Below are positions 20,046 to 31,347 of a stretch of 64,000 bases of DNA, piece after piece. The first letter of the stretch is position 1; each line of letters starts with the position of its first letter. The position numbers and the translations under genes are program-made. A model generated the notes under the pieces. The model was not told the origin of the DNA, ran no database searches, and saw only the letters and a program-made list of their open reading frames with translations. The stretch comes from Rhynchopus sp. YZ270_cl-10 (lineage: Eukaryota > Euglenozoa > Diplonemea > Diplonemida > Diplonemidae): contig OZ037860.1 in the NCBI GenBank assembly GCA_964035575.1, positions 706,689 to 770,688 of the forward strand, given 5' to 3'.

Positions 20046-21059
20046 AAGAATAAAGGGAAAACCTTTATTCGGCTCACAAAAAGTAATTTTTCCATCATTC
20101 GGCTCACAAAAAAAAATTAATCCATCATTCTATCAAAGTTACTATAATTTTTCCTTCATTCGGCTCACAAAAGTTAATTTTTCCACCATTCTATCAATAT
20201 TTTGCCAATTTTTCCATCATTCTATCAAAGTTTATTTTTCACTTTTCGAAGAAATTTTTACCTTTGCGAAAAAAAATTGGGTGGGATTTTTTGCCCGTTT
20301 TTATAGGTTGTGAGAGAGGAAAATCCGTAGGTGACTGTTGCGCGAAGGTCACGCATGTCAGCAATCACACTATGTGCACCATAGTTTGATACAATTCTCA
20401 CGTTATCGCAGGTCGGGAGGCGACAGCGTCGACGATTGCTGTGCTGGCAACAGGGCTGTTGACATCGTCAGAGGTGCAGGTGTGCTCAGGGTCGTGCTGG
20501 GTGATGCGACAACCATCACCGTCATTCACCGCACACACCCTCCATGCACACAAGGGTCATTCGGGTGCTTCTGCGGTTCGAGACGCGGAAGGAAAAATGT
20601 GGAGGATGAAGGAGGGCCTGCCACGTTACCGTCTCCTTCAGGTCATCCAAGCTGTTAAACTCGGCACCAGTGACCACTTGTCTTTGCATATTTAGCAAAC
20701 AGTGTGTAATTTGTGACCCTGGAAATATAAATTTTTCGAAAAATGCAAAAAAAATGCCCCGTTTTTCCTCAAAAAATCCCGCTCAATTTTTTTTTTTCCA
20801 AACGTAAAAATTTCTTCGAAAAAGTATTTTCATCATATGCAATCAATAAATTGATAGAAAAAGTGAAAAATAAACTTTGATAGAATGATGGAAAAATTGG
20901 CAAAATATTGATAGAATGGTGGAAAAATTAACTTTTGTGAGCCGAATGAAGGAAAAATTATAGTAACTTTGATAGAATGATGGATTAATTTTTTTTTGTG
21001 AGCCGAATGATGGAAAAATTACTTTTTGTGAGCCGAATAAAGGTTTTCCCAAGAATAAA
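20046..21059. mobile_element. Mutator-like (MULE) DNA transposon remnant with 9-bp target duplication
   Basis: The element spans 20055-21050. Long inverted ends (about 210 bp each) both start GGGAAAACCTTTATTCGG. They contain three to four copies of a TTCGGCTCACAAAA unit and a CCATCATTCTATCAA unit. The flanking bases are AAGAATAAA on both sides (20046-20054 and 21051-21059), a perfect 9-bp duplication as expected for Mutator insertion. The ~530-bp interior encodes, on the minus strand, a piece resembling the N-terminal region of MULE transposases (FNSLDDLKETVTWQALLH, TLVCMEGVCG, then ITQHDPEHTCTSDD). The frame shifts once and stops, and the catalytic core is absent. The copy is therefore a deleted, non-autonomous element. 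The right inverted end contains a ~38-bp insertion. Confidence 0.88.
20839..20874. repeat. ~38-bp mini-repeat inserted in the MULE right end
   Basis: The left inverted end reads continuously from CACTTTT to CGAAGAA. The right end has an extra TATTTTCATCATATGCAATC plus AATAAATTGATAG between the same blocks. The extra block also occurs near 16873-16920, with fragments near 25405 and 45011. It contains the palindrome ATCAATTTATTGAT on one strand. Confidence 0.6.
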
Positions 21060-21818
21060 TACAAACATAAAAAGATTTCTTCGTACTGAGCATGAGAACA
21101 ATGGGCTGGGGACAAAAAAAAGGGGAGGGCTTTCAAAATTTGTAAAGATAGGCAAACCGACATTGAAAAACACGATGACTATCTCCCTCCTTTTTTTAAA
21201 TAAATTTTGTAACTATCCTTTGAGTTCGTTGTATCCAGGGGCAGAGTGGTCACTCATCTTCTTCTGCCCAAGGGTAGTTACAAAACCCGTGGCCACAAGG
21301 AGAATATTTGAGGGGTTTTTTTAGACCACTGTTGTCGTTTTTTTTTTAGCCAATATTTTTCGTCAAGAAAACGTTGCATTCTGAGCTTCAAATCTTCTCC
21401 CCCCCGAATGGGCTACTGTACTGACGGTCTATTTTCATTTTTATGATTAGGATTCTGATTTGCAGGAGTGCAATCGTTTCGTGTTCTCTATGTATTGTTT
21501 GGTGGCTCGTGAAGTCCATACTGGAAAAAAAAGGTTATCCCAGCGAAAAAAGGGTTAAAACTACATCAAAAAATCAAGAAATTTAAATGAAAAGTGCAAA
21601 CACAAGAGAGGAGAAACCAAAGGGGAACTTAAAAATAGGATCACTGATAGTCAAGTCAGGGGATTCGGGGGAGGGGATGAGGGAAGAGCATCACATATGT
21701 GTGAAAAGGGAGAGGGGGGGAAAGAAAAGAAAAAGAAAAAGAGAAAAGTGGGAAAAGGTGGTCTAAGCTTCACAGTGCTCAATCACCTTATCTTCAAAGA
21801 AAAAAAAATTTTTTTTTT

Positions 21819-21884
21819 GATAAATTGTTGGAGTAGTGTAGTTGCCTCGGTTGTGTTGCCACAGTTGTGCAATCCTCCACTGTC
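21819..21884 (+). repeat. Family C mini-element (near consensus)
   Basis: GATAAATTGTTGGAGTAGTG, TAGTTGCCTCGGTTGTGTTG, CCACAGTTGTGCAATC and CTCCACTGTC. It is almost identical to the copies at 33186 and 57852. Confidence 0.75.
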
Positions 21885-22042
21885 CTTTTTTTTTTTCATC
21901 TGCGGGTCTAAGTTATGTCTCTTCCTCCCTTACCATTGTATTTTTTTCTCTTTACAAATATTTGGTTACAATTACGTAACGGATAATACGAAATAATGGC
22001 AGGGGCAGTTGTACGAGAGACACTTCAGGAAGAAAGAGAAAT

Positions 22043-22080
22043 GTTCAGATGAACCTAAGTCTCTCATGCTTTTGGTCACC
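22043..22080 (+). repeat. Family A mini-element
   Basis: TTCAGATGAACCTAAGTCTC, then TCATGCTTTTGGTCACC. Confidence 0.6.
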
Positions 22081-22439
22081 TTAAAAAAAAAGCAGAAACA
22101 AAAGTTGGTACAGATGAACTAACCTCTCTGCGCAGCTACATAAGTTTGAAAGATGAACGAGCCAAAATAAAATAAAATAGAGGAAAAAAAGGGCACCGAT
22201 AGTAGTCGTGCACAGAACACACTGGAGGGGGAAAAAGACGTCATCAAAATGGGGGATTGTGGGTCTTAAAAAAGGAGGAAAAATGACAAAGTGAAAAATC
22301 CCTGCAAAAGGAAGGCGCTAAAAACAAAGAAAGCTGTTGTAAGATGAATGCATATGACCATCTTTACAAAAAAAAAAAAAATATACGTTTGTAGGGTTGA
22401 AGCTCTCAGTGCTTTAGTCGCCTTTTGAAAAGGAAAAAA

Positions 22440-22472
22440 TAAGATGAACCTAAGCTCTGCTTGGTCACCTTG
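22440..22472 (+). repeat. Family A mini-element (short loop)
   Basis: TAAGATGAACCTAAGCTCTG, then CTTGGTCACCT. A second degenerate copy precedes it near 22395-22430. Confidence 0.6.
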
Positions 22473-22601
22473 AAAAAAAAAAAATATGCAGGGAAAGCAT
22501 GAATAGGTTGAGTGGGGTTGTGTGCAGAGAACGTACACTTACAAGACGGCAGTACAGCGCTCAGAGACCCAATGGCGGATGACGGTGCATCCCCACTAAT
22601 C

Positions 22602-22637
<36 letters not shown>

Positions 22638-22938
22638 AGGACGCCGTACTGCTTCAAACATTGGTAGATGCATCGGGAATTGGGTTCTGTCTCTGCAGTT
22701 AACACCCCCAAGAATTATGAGTCGATTATGATAGCGTAAAAAATACAACACTCATTGTCCATGAGCGTACGGGGGTTTTTTTTTTTGGTATGTGGCCTTG
22801 CTACTTAAAAAATAAACAGCAGGTCGTTGGTCAGCGTTTCTATTACGTTTTTATGCTTAAAACACGACAAGGGGATCAACCACAAAATACAGTATTACTA
22901 TTTTTGCCACCCTTGAAAAACATTTTTTTTTCCCCTTC

Positions 22939-22985
22939 GAAAACTTGGTTGTATTAGTGTAGACACCCGAGGATGAACTCCACTA
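22939..22985 (+). repeat. Family B mini-element (near consensus)
   Basis: GAAAACTTGGTTGTATTAGT, GTAGACACCCGAGGATGAAC and TCCACTATT. Confidence 0.7.
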
Positions 22986-23998
22986 TTTTTGCATATAATT
23001 TGGAATAGTGTAGCTGTCACAGTAAGCAAAGCTTTTTTTTTTTTTTTAATGATTGAGGGGGGGAATGGGGTACAGTTTGGTGGCAATCTCGCCTTAAAAC
23101 CATATTTTTTCCCCCACTCTCTTCTATTTGGGGTGTCAATAAAAGCTCAGAGAGCCTTGAAGATGGGGGAAGGTGGGGGGTGGGGGGGGTGGCCTCACGG
23201 ACACACTCAGGGAAAAGCTGGTCAAAAGATCCTCAGACAGAGCTTAGTCACCAAATAATTTTTAAAATAGAAGACGGGTGTGCCTTACAGGCATCCACAT
23301 ATAATTTTGTTTTGATCTGACAATGGCCTGTACAGCGTACAGGTTTTGTACAACAAATTCTGTTGCGTTGAAATGTGTTACCAAAGAGTAGAGGAGGGAG
23401 GGGAGGGTGAGGAGGCACAGAACAGGAGACACACGGTTGGCAAGGTTTATGCATTGGGCACCCCTTTTGTTTTGGCTATTGAGAGTCTGTTTTTGTACAG
23501 CTCTAATAAAACCCCGTTTTTTTGTGGAGCATAAATTATGAACGTAAAACTAACGTTGGCAATGCTAGCGAAGGCTAGACCATTATCCCCACATAAATTG
23601 TACGTGACAACATAATTTACGTTTTAAAAAAACGGAATTTACCATCTAGAGAAGAAGAAAAAGACTCTCAAAAAAATGCCTTTTTTTTGACGCGCATGAC
23701 ATAACCTTGCCTGTTGCAGAGCAAATAAAAAAAAGCATGCAGTGCAAATTAATAAATGCACACACCGCTTTAATATAGAACAAAAGTGGGAAGGAAAAGA
23801 GAAGAAGAAAAAAACGTGTGTATTTTTTTCTTTGCTTCCTGCACCTAAAATGAGAACAACATCTTTCAGAGGAGCAAAAAAAAAACCCCCCATTTTTTTC
23901 TCTCTCTCTCTTTTTGCCTTCTACGACTCATGATCTACATCCTCACTGTTTCGTTACGTTTTTTTTTTTGGTTTGTTTTGTTTTGCTTTTCTTTTTTT

Positions 23999-24047
23999 GA
24001 AAACTTGGTTGTATTAGTGTAGCCACCCTAGAGTGTGCTCCACTATA
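23999..24047 (+). repeat. Family B mini-element, sub-type 2
   Basis: GAAAACTTGGTTGTATTAGT then GTAGCCACCCTAGAGTGTG and CTCCACTATA. This is the same sub-type as 16362. Confidence 0.7.
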
Positions 24048-24427
24048 ATATTTTTTTTTTGAAAAATTGACAACATTTTTTGCTTTTTTTGTTCCGCGCC
24101 AAAACCTATTGTACACAAGGCATAAAGCGTGCTCGAAATAAGTCCATTTTTTTTTTGACAATTTTAACAATGCATCGAAGGCCCGTGTTGGGCCTCAATA
24201 TTCTTACTGAATAGGGGTAGTAGGGAGGGAGGGAGAGGAGTGAGGGTTGAAGGTGGAGTTATGTTCACTATTTTTTTTTTCTTCCATTGTTTTTGCTTCA
24301 GTTCAGGCATTCCGCACCGTCACGGTGCCCAAGAACCCTTTTTTGGGGTGAGGTAAAGGGGGGAAAAAACCCCCTTAAAAGAGTAGATTTTATTCGTGGA
24401 GAGGAAACTAAGAACAAGGCTAAGAGA

Positions 24428-24545
24428 CAGGGCGTTCGCCCCGGGGCGAAAAATATTTTTTTTCGTTAAAAAAATCTTTTCCTGAAAAAATGACATTTTA
24501 TTTCGCCCCAGGGCTTCGCCCCACCGGGGCGAAACCCTGTATAAA
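24428..24545. repeat. GC-rich palindrome cluster followed by an AAAT run
   Basis: GGGCGTTCGCCCCGGGGCGAA and GGGCTTCGCCCCACCGGGG are palindromic blocks about 60 bp apart, followed by about six TAAA/AAAT tetramers. It stands out strongly from the AT-rich surroundings. Confidence 0.5.
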
Positions 24546-24599
24546 TAAATAAATAAATAAATAAAAAAAGGGGGAAAAAAAAAAAAAAAGAGAGAGAGA

Positions 24600-25008
24600 G
24601 ATTTCTCCCCACCACCCTGTAGACCCCCCCGGAGGGGGGGTCGCAGAGGGGTGCATGTCCACTGTACTCAAAATCATCCGCAAACCCGCCTGCCGTGAGA
24701 GGAAGTTTCCCCAGCACTCCCGCTCGCTCCTCAATCCTGCAGTCTGCTGAAGGTGTACCGTACCCCCTGTTATAGAAGGTGTCACTGCTCGTGTCAACTC
24801 TACTTTCAACGGCAGAGAGTTGAAAATAATCAAAATAAGGATGAAGTCTCATATGACAGATGCCTCTCTTGTACATCTGTTTGATTAAACAACACAAAGA
24901 GACCCTCAGTGAGGGGGGATTGATGAAATTCTCCATCGTTTTGCTGGTTTTAGTATCAGGAAAGTTCAGCTGTAATATCACTTGTGCTGGGGAAGGGATC
25001 ACGCGCAA
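24600..25008 (-). other. Unassigned minus-strand reading frame, possible exon or remnant
   Basis: About 130 codons read without a stop and have ordinary amino-acid usage (for example MYKRGICHMRLHPYFDYFQL and AGGFADDFEYSGHAPLCD), unlike the homopolymer frames around it. There is no initiating ATG at the 5' end, and the 3' end runs into a poly-Phe low-complexity tail. I recognise no family. It may be an exon of a lost gene or an old insertion. Confidence 0.3.
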
Positions 25009-26749
25009 ATAGCAAATTTTTTTTGACCATTCAGTACCAGGGATTCACCCCACGAACTAACTTCTCTCCGGCGGGAAAATTTTTTTTGACCTATTTTAAG
25101 CACTAGTAAAAAAACGAAAATTTCGGGGTTTTTGGCATTTCGCCACGATCAGGAAAAAACGATGGCGATAGCGAACGCCCTGCTAAGAGAGTAAAAAAAA
25201 AAAACTTGAAAGATGCCAGTGGCGCGGCTACCAATAACTACCGCGTAGTCAGCGTCACGCCTACCCCGGTAGGTTACAGTGAAAAAAGATGAGTGTGCCT
25301 CTCGTGCATACACACACACATCGAATATGAAAAAAGGGTGAGGTCATTGATAGTGCAAACGCCTCTGGAACAGGCAAATGCCTTTAGAATATTTCAAACA
25401 CAATATTATGCATTCAATAAATTGATAGCATAGGTAGAGGGATCAACAAAAAATGTGCCCCTCCGAGGTAACTGCCTTAAAAAACACACTTGAAAAAGAC
25501 TATGAATATGCCTCGCGGAACATCCACAAAAAGAAAAAAAAGAGGGGAAAAAAAACTTGAGAGGTGAGTGCGCTTTCCCGGACACAGAGGAATTACGCTC
25601 AACGTTGGTTCACTGGAGGGAGTAGGGTAGGGTAGGGTAGGGTAGGTGATTGAGACTTTTTTTTTTGTACCTCGAACAGGTGTAAAAGGAGGAGGGAAAA
25701 AAAAAAGGGATGTTTTTTGCCAACATTCAAGCCATCGTATTTGAAAATTAATTTGACTTTCTGAGTTGTCAAAAAAAACATGACATCCCAGCTGTCATTT
25801 TTTTCCTCTGGGCGAAAAGCGGTGCAAAAGGTTTCGCAGAAAGCTTGGGAGTTGAATAAATCCGCGTGGGACACACTTGAACGGAGCGGGGCGAAAAAAG
25901 ATTGTTTTCATCACCTTTCTATTCTACTGAATAGAAGGTATAATAGGGTGCACGAAATGTACCCAAAAAGAAAAAGGATATCAGATGAGCTTCACCCCCC
26001 CCTCCTTCGTCATCTGAATCAATCCTAGAAGGGTCACCTCTGCCAAGGTGAATACCACATTCACATCCTCACTATTTTAGCAAACAGCAAGGCATTGAGT
26101 TGCAAACGTGTACCTCTCTCTCCCTAAAGAAATTGGGGAAAATTAGTGGATTTTTTTTTGACCTCTTTGCACAAAAAGAAAATAATCCACATCTCCACAA
26201 AAAGGAAAAATGCGCTTTTTGTATAAATTCTGTAAGGAACGACCAAATGGTGACAAAGTACAAATTTTCTTTTCTTTTCTTGAAGCTTTGGGTGATGTTA
26301 GCGTAGGGGCACCCGAGATGCGATTCACTACAAAAAAAAAAATTTTTTTTTTTGTCTTCTGACTCTTCTTCAAAGGTGGGACTGAAAATCCAGAGAAATT
26401 TCGCTAAACTATTTGATAAAAATCCTGCAGCGTTCTTGCGAACACCGAGTTCTTTTTGTCGGAAGAAAAGTCTAGCAGATGTGTGTGGATGCGTCTGTCT
26501 TTTTCATAGTCCACATTACTTTAAGATTGCAGAGAAAACAACAACAAAAAAAGAGAAAAAAGTTGGGGTTTGATGAACTTAATTGCCTCTCGCATTTATA
26601 GCAAAAAAGATGTTTTTTTTTAATAAAAAATAAGATGACCTCACCTCCACCGTACCTTAAATTCTGTGCCCGCTATCGTTATCGTGCGAGAACACGCCTG
26701 GGGGGGGGGGGGGGGTAAAAATGAAAGGAAAAAAAAAAAAAAAAAAAAA

Positions 26750-26792
26750 TAAGATGAACCTAAGCAATGGTCTCTCATGCATAGTCACCTTA
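26750..26792 (+). repeat. Family A mini-element (longer loop)
   Basis: AATAAGATGAACCTAAGCAA, TGGTCTCTCATGC, then ATAGTCACCTTAT. Confidence 0.55.
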
Positions 26793-26982
26793 TCACAATT
26801 ACGGTTATCATACAGCATCAGTTGCACGGGGGGAAAGCAACAACAACAACAAGAACAACAACAAGGCAGAAGAAAGGGTATATTAAAGTCAAAAAATCTT
26901 CTGGTGGTATACGGGGGGAGGGAGAAGATTCCTTCCTATTCACTGTTTGCTTTTTTGACTTCTTATTACTTTCGACTCCTGG

Positions 26983-27053
26983 TACCGTATTCGTACAAAT
27001 TATCGACCGTAAAAATGTTCGACCTTTTTTTACGGTCGAACATTTTTACGATT
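26983..27053. repeat. Family G foldback element
   Basis: CCGTATTCGTACAAATTATC, then GACCGTAAAAATGTTCGACC with its inverse GGTCGAACATTTTTACG. It shares its arm with 9263-9393. Confidence 0.6.
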
Positions 27054-27252
27054 ACGGTAATATATTTGTTGTATTTTGTCTCATTGACAATCACCTGAAG
27101 CAACCCACCTGGGAAACTGGGTTATATACTTCAATGTATGACCAAAAAGAAGCCCATTTTTTTATACCAGAAAAAAAAACAAAGTGAAGTTGATAGTGCA
27201 AACGCCTCGGAGACGCAGGCAGTGACACTCCGAAAAAGAAAAGAAAAGAAAA

Positions 27253-27331
27253 GTTGAAAGTACAAACGCCTCACCGTTGATCGGCGGACGCAGTGCACTG
27301 GTTCTCCGCGGGTTATCGAACCCCCAGAGAA
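27253..27331 (+). repeat. Family D element, sub-type 2
   Basis: AAGTTGAAAGTACAAACGCC, an extra GATCGGCGGACGCAG arm, then CTCCGCGGGTTATCGAACCC. A partial sub-type 1 copy sits directly upstream at 27184-27232. Confidence 0.65.
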
Positions 27332-27398
27332 AAAAAAAATGGTCTTTGCTCCTGACGACCCCATATTACGTACTTCTTGCGTAGTCGCATACTTTCTT

Positions 27399-27431
<33 letters not shown>

Positions 27432-28381
27432 GATTTTCTGGGGTACCAGCCTTACACATTTTCTTTGAAACTGTGTACCGAAGAAGCATCTCTCTTCAAC
27501 CTGAAAAACCCTGAGCCCCCGTTCACAGGGAAGCAGGCTTCAAGCGAAGAAAAAAAGGGGGGGGCAGGGAGGGAAGAAAGAGGAAAAAAAAAATTAACTC
27601 AAGAGCGTTGCAGATGTGGTTTGAGGAGGTGGGGTGGGGGATGGTATAAAGGGGTGCATAAGAGGGGGATAGGTGTCACCTATGCTATGTTGCTTACTGG
27701 GGGGGGGCGAATAAGAGATGTGGCATCTCTTATTACTGGGGGGGAGCTATTAAAGTATACGTATACTTTATTCGGCGGGAATTACTGCTTAAATGGCCAA
27801 AAAACGAAAAAGGAAAAAAAAAAAAAAATCACTGTTATTTTGGGGTTTCTAGTGGCCGAAACCTCGCGAAAACACCACCATTGGCATTTTTGGGCCAATC
27901 CCAGCCAGTGGTGGGGTCAATGTGGAAAAATGAACAATTTTTTGGTGACTTAAATTTTCACAAATCTGAACCCCATCAGCACCAATCGTGTAAAAACTGA
28001 TACACGCGTTTTAGGTCAAAAATACTCGTTTCTCAGCGCAAAGTGACCCCATCACAGCACGCACAGAATCCGGACCACCGAAATCAAAAAAAAAAATTTT
28101 TCGATTTTTTGTGCAAAACTTGCTGAAAAATTTTTTTAGTAAGAAAAATGTACACAAAAACCGTATACTTTATTTCACAGATTTACACGCTCAAAATGGG
28201 TTTCCGCACCGTATACTTTATTACCCCCGTATACTTTATTAGCACCGTATACTTTATTAGCCCCCCCCCCAGTAGGCGAACGGACGAGCCAAAAATAAAA
28301 TTTTTTTTTTGGGGGGAAAAAAGCAAAAAGACATTTTCGCCGGAGGCAAAAAAAATTTTTTGACCACTTTTTTTTTTTTTT

Positions 28382-28640
28382 TGGGAGATAGTCAGACTTA
28401 CCCTACCCTATTTTGAAAAAGTTCAGACTTGCCCTATGAAAAAGTTCAGACTTGCCCGAAAATAAGTTCAGACTTGCCCTAAAAGTGTTTTTAGGGCAAG
28501 TCTGAACTTATTTTTAGGGCAAACACTTTTTTTAGGGCAAGTCTGAACTTTTTTGGGGCAAGTCTGAACTTATTTTAGGGCAAGTCTGAACTTATTTTTA
28601 GGGTAAGTTTGAACTTATTTTAGGGCAACAAGTCAGGCCA
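28382..28640. repeat. Bidirectional GTTCAGACTTGCCCT repeat cluster, left
   Basis: About four forward copies of AGTTCAGACTTGCCCTAAAA are followed by about five inverse copies, so the cluster itself can fold. An inverse of the whole cluster is at 30600-30790. Confidence 0.7.
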
Positions 28641-28719
28641 CTTTGGCTGGGTACCCAGGTACCCAGGTACCCAGATACCCAGGTCCAGGTCCAGGAACAG
28701 GTACCCAGGAACAGGAAAA

Positions 28720-30180
28720 AAGTCGTGAAAGAGCAACCACAGCTCCACATGACAAACACAAAAGTGTCCAGTCACGTGGGGCATTCATGCACTGAGGAGA
28801 TAATGATCCAACAATTTACAAGAAAGATTACTTAACCTACTGCTGGAAATTGCCAGGTCGTAGTAACACACAAAGTGTGCCTCCGTTCGGGAAGACCGGA
28901 TATTCTAGAGACCAAAAAGGCCTCAAGAATATCTTCCGGTAGTCAAGGTAGAACCGAGTGAACGGCCCAAGACATGAGGGAATGCGACACTACGCAAAAT
29001 TTACCACCAGACCCTGTCTTCGTGCACCTGAAGTACAACGCCGCAGACAGGCCAAACATGCGTTGGACTCAGAGGAATGCCCGCTGTGCAGGTATCAAAC
29101 ATGAGAACCAACTCCCAGCAACAAGGGGCGGGCGTTGTTGAGGGTGTTTGGGGTGCAAAGTTTTCCACAATTTTGATGCGCGGGTACAGAAGTGTTATCT
29201 TGTTCTTTCATCTCTAGGAATGTAAATGTCAATCGCGTTTAACTACCACTAGGGCTTGTTCAGTGAACCCACAAGGGGTCGAAGGGGGTTGGTTATCCCG
29301 TATCTATCAAAGGTTGTGTCGACCAGGCTAAACCACTATGTTACGCTGTACGTTGTTAAATCCGAAGAAATAACACTTTAGCAGCCGCAGGAAGTTTGCT
29401 AAAAAGAGTGCCTCACGCTACACAAACCACCACCCGCGATTGACTTAGATGTTATAACAAAGAGAATTCAGAACAAAACAACACCCTGCCCCATACACAC
29501 TAAATTGTCATGCTTCAAGAGCATGCCTGGGCCAAAATTACTGTGACAAAAAGGCAACAAGACCACCCACAAGGAGTGTGAATTGTGCACTGGTTTTCTG
29601 GGGGAACGCAATATTTTCTTGTGCCTCGTCCTCCGTAAGCAGAGGACAGACTTTCCGGAAGGTTTCCAAAGTCGAATTTCTTGCACTAGCTATGCTCCCT
29701 GGGTTAAATGGCTATAGCAGTGACTGACAGAGTGTTCCCACCACCCTTTCCACCGCATATGCGCTCGTTCTGCACAGTTGGTTCTCGATGCTGCACTCGC
29801 GATACCTGTTTAAAAGTGAAGTTGTGAGTGGTGGGGAAATAAAAGAAGGTGACTTCTTAAAAAAATAAGTTGGCTTGAGGGTTTAATATATTGTTCTGGA
29901 GACTTTTTGGAGGAAATACGAGTCGACAGCTTTCAGGGCCAAGCAGCATAATATTATGCAATACATAATATACTTTGAAACGTCGTTGTGAAATGTTCTA
30001 CTACAAAAAACGGGGGGGGGCATGTCCCCTTTTGTCGTCAGCCCAGAGTCAGTAGGCTCTGCCACACCTTGGGGCGAAGAAAGCGCAATTATTTTGTTGA
30101 ATATTCACCAGAAAGTTACGTATTTACCCCCACGGTACATACCTTGTCTTGCCTTCGCTGCTGTCAAGGTGCCTTCGTTC
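28720..30180. other. Centre of the palindromic element
   Basis: This is balanced-composition DNA unlike the AT-rich surroundings. No complete coding gene is recognised. On the minus strand, a GTATGT site near 30131 and a CAAG before GTGTGGCAGAGCC (near 30064) would make a ~75-nt intron like those of host genes, followed by a frame reading VAEPTDSGLTTKGDMPPP. The part 29509-29730 is shared with 63590-63779. A spliced minus-strand gene, now degraded, is possible but not proved. Confidence 0.4.
29509..29730 (-). repeat. Dispersed ~200-bp repeat (partner at 63590-63779)
   Basis: Read in reverse it runs GTCAGTCACTGCTATAGCC, AACCCAGGGAGCATAGCTAG, GGAAAGTCTGTCCTCTGCT and GTTCCCCCAGAAAACCA, then GGCATGCTCTTGAAGCATG. 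All of these are present in the same order at 63590-63779. This copy has about 45 extra bases in the middle. Confidence 0.8.
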
Positions 30181-30183
30181 TGG

Positions 30184-30526
30184 GTACCCAGTACCCAGTA
30201 CCCAGTACCCAGTACCCAGTACCCAGTACCCAGTACCCAGTACCCAGTACCCAGTACCCAGTACCCAGTACCCAGTACCCAGTACCCAGTACCCAGTACC
30301 CAGTACCCAGTACCCAGTACCCAGTACCCAGTACCCAGTACCCAGTACCCAGTACCCAGTACCCAGTACCCAGTACCCAGTACCCAGTACCCAGTACCCA
30401 GTACCCAGTACCCAGTACCCAGTACCCAGTACCCAGTACCCAGTACCCAGTACCCAGTACCCAGTACCCAGTACCCAGTACCCAGTACCCAGTACCCAGT
30501 ACCCAGTACCCAGTACCCAGTACCCA
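30184..30526. repeat. Heptamer minisatellite (GTACCCA), about 49 units
   Basis: The array is essentially perfect over 343 bp. Because 7 is not a multiple of 3, it is open in all six frames, giving YPVPSTQ repeats on one strand and GYWVLGT repeats on the other. A shorter imperfect relative (GGTACCCA units) lies at 28650-28715, the mirror position in the element. Confidence 0.95.
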
Positions 30527-30599
30527 AAAATAATTTAGGTGACCTAAACAGAAACGCAAAAACGACGACCGCCGGGCTCTGCGACCCAAGAGCCCCCAA

Positions 30600-30790
30600 C
30601 TTGCCCTAAAAATAAGTTCAGGGTTGCCCTAAAAATAAGTTCAGACTTGCCCCAAAAAAGTTCAGACTTGCCCTAAAAAAAGTGTTTGCCCTAAAAATAA
30701 GTTCAGACTTGCCCTAAAAACACTTTTAGGGCAAGTCTGAACTTATTTTCGGGCAAGTCTGAACTTTTTCAAAATAGGGTAGGGTAAATC
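30600..30790. repeat. Bidirectional GTTCAGACTTGCCCT repeat cluster, right
   Basis: Inverse counterpart of 28382-28640, with the same order of forward and inverse units. Confidence 0.7.
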
Positions 30791-30799
30791 TGACTATTC

Positions 30800-30837
<38 letters not shown>

Positions 30838-31296
30838 CAGACCGGGTACTGGGGGGGGGCTAATAAAGTATACGGTGCTAATAAAGTATACGGGGGTAAT
30901 AAAGTATACGGCGCGGAAACCCATTTTGAGCGTGGAAATCTGTGAAATAAAGTATACGGTTTTTGTGTACATTTTTCTTACTAAAAAATTTTTTCAGCAA
31001 GTTTTGCACAAAAAATCGAAAAATTTTTTTTTTGATTTCGGTGGTCCGGATTCTGTGCGTGCTGTGATGGGGTCACTTTGTGCTGAGAAACGAGTCTTTT
31101 TGACCTATAACGCGTGTATCAGTTTTTACACGATTGGTGCTGATGGGGTTCAGATTTGTGAAAATTTAAGTCACCAAAAAATTGTTCATTTTTCCACATT
31201 GACCCCACCACTGGCTGGGATTGGCCCAAAAATGTCAATGGTGGTGTTTTCGCGAGGTTTCGGCCACTAGAAACCCCAAAATAACAGTGATTTTTT

Positions 31297-31347
31297 TGAA
31301 AACTTGGTTGTTTTAGTGTAGACACCCGAAGATGAACTCCACTATAC
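31297..31347 (+). repeat. Family B mini-element at the edge of the insert
   Basis: GAAAACTTGGTTGTTTTAGT, GTAGACACCCGAAGATGAAC and TCCACTATAC. It is the first ~50 bp of the insert. Confidence 0.7.

Larger units (their letters stand above)
21060..27694. other. Gene-free repeat region (middle of desert)
   Basis: No convincing gene. It contains copies of families A, B, C and D, a poly-T tract of about 38 bases (22602-22637), a TAGGG pentamer run (about five units, near 25625), a G-run at 26700 and a T-run at 27405. GC-rich foldbacks occur around 24428-24545 and 27695. A minus-strand frame at 24466-25008 is described separately. Confidence 0.7.

Noticed and set aside
25620-25650. TAGGG repeats as a telomere
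   Set aside because: Only about five pentamers in the interior of a gene-poor region; a simple microsatellite.
27339-27953. 204-codon plus-strand frame
   Set aside because: Contains a poly-Phe run from a T-tract and crosses the start of the palindromic element; composition is not protein-like.
28970-29120. Plus-strand frame with an ECPLC motif in the palindrome centre as a zinc-knuckle protein
   Set aside because: About 50 codons between stops, no start, and no supporting second motif.
30184-30526. CRISPR-like array
   Set aside because: Tandem heptamers without spacers in a eukaryotic context.
29988-30609. Reading frames of 129-195 codons on both strands across the heptamer array
   Set aside because: A perfect 7-bp repeat without stops is open in all six frames; the frames reflect the array, not coding.
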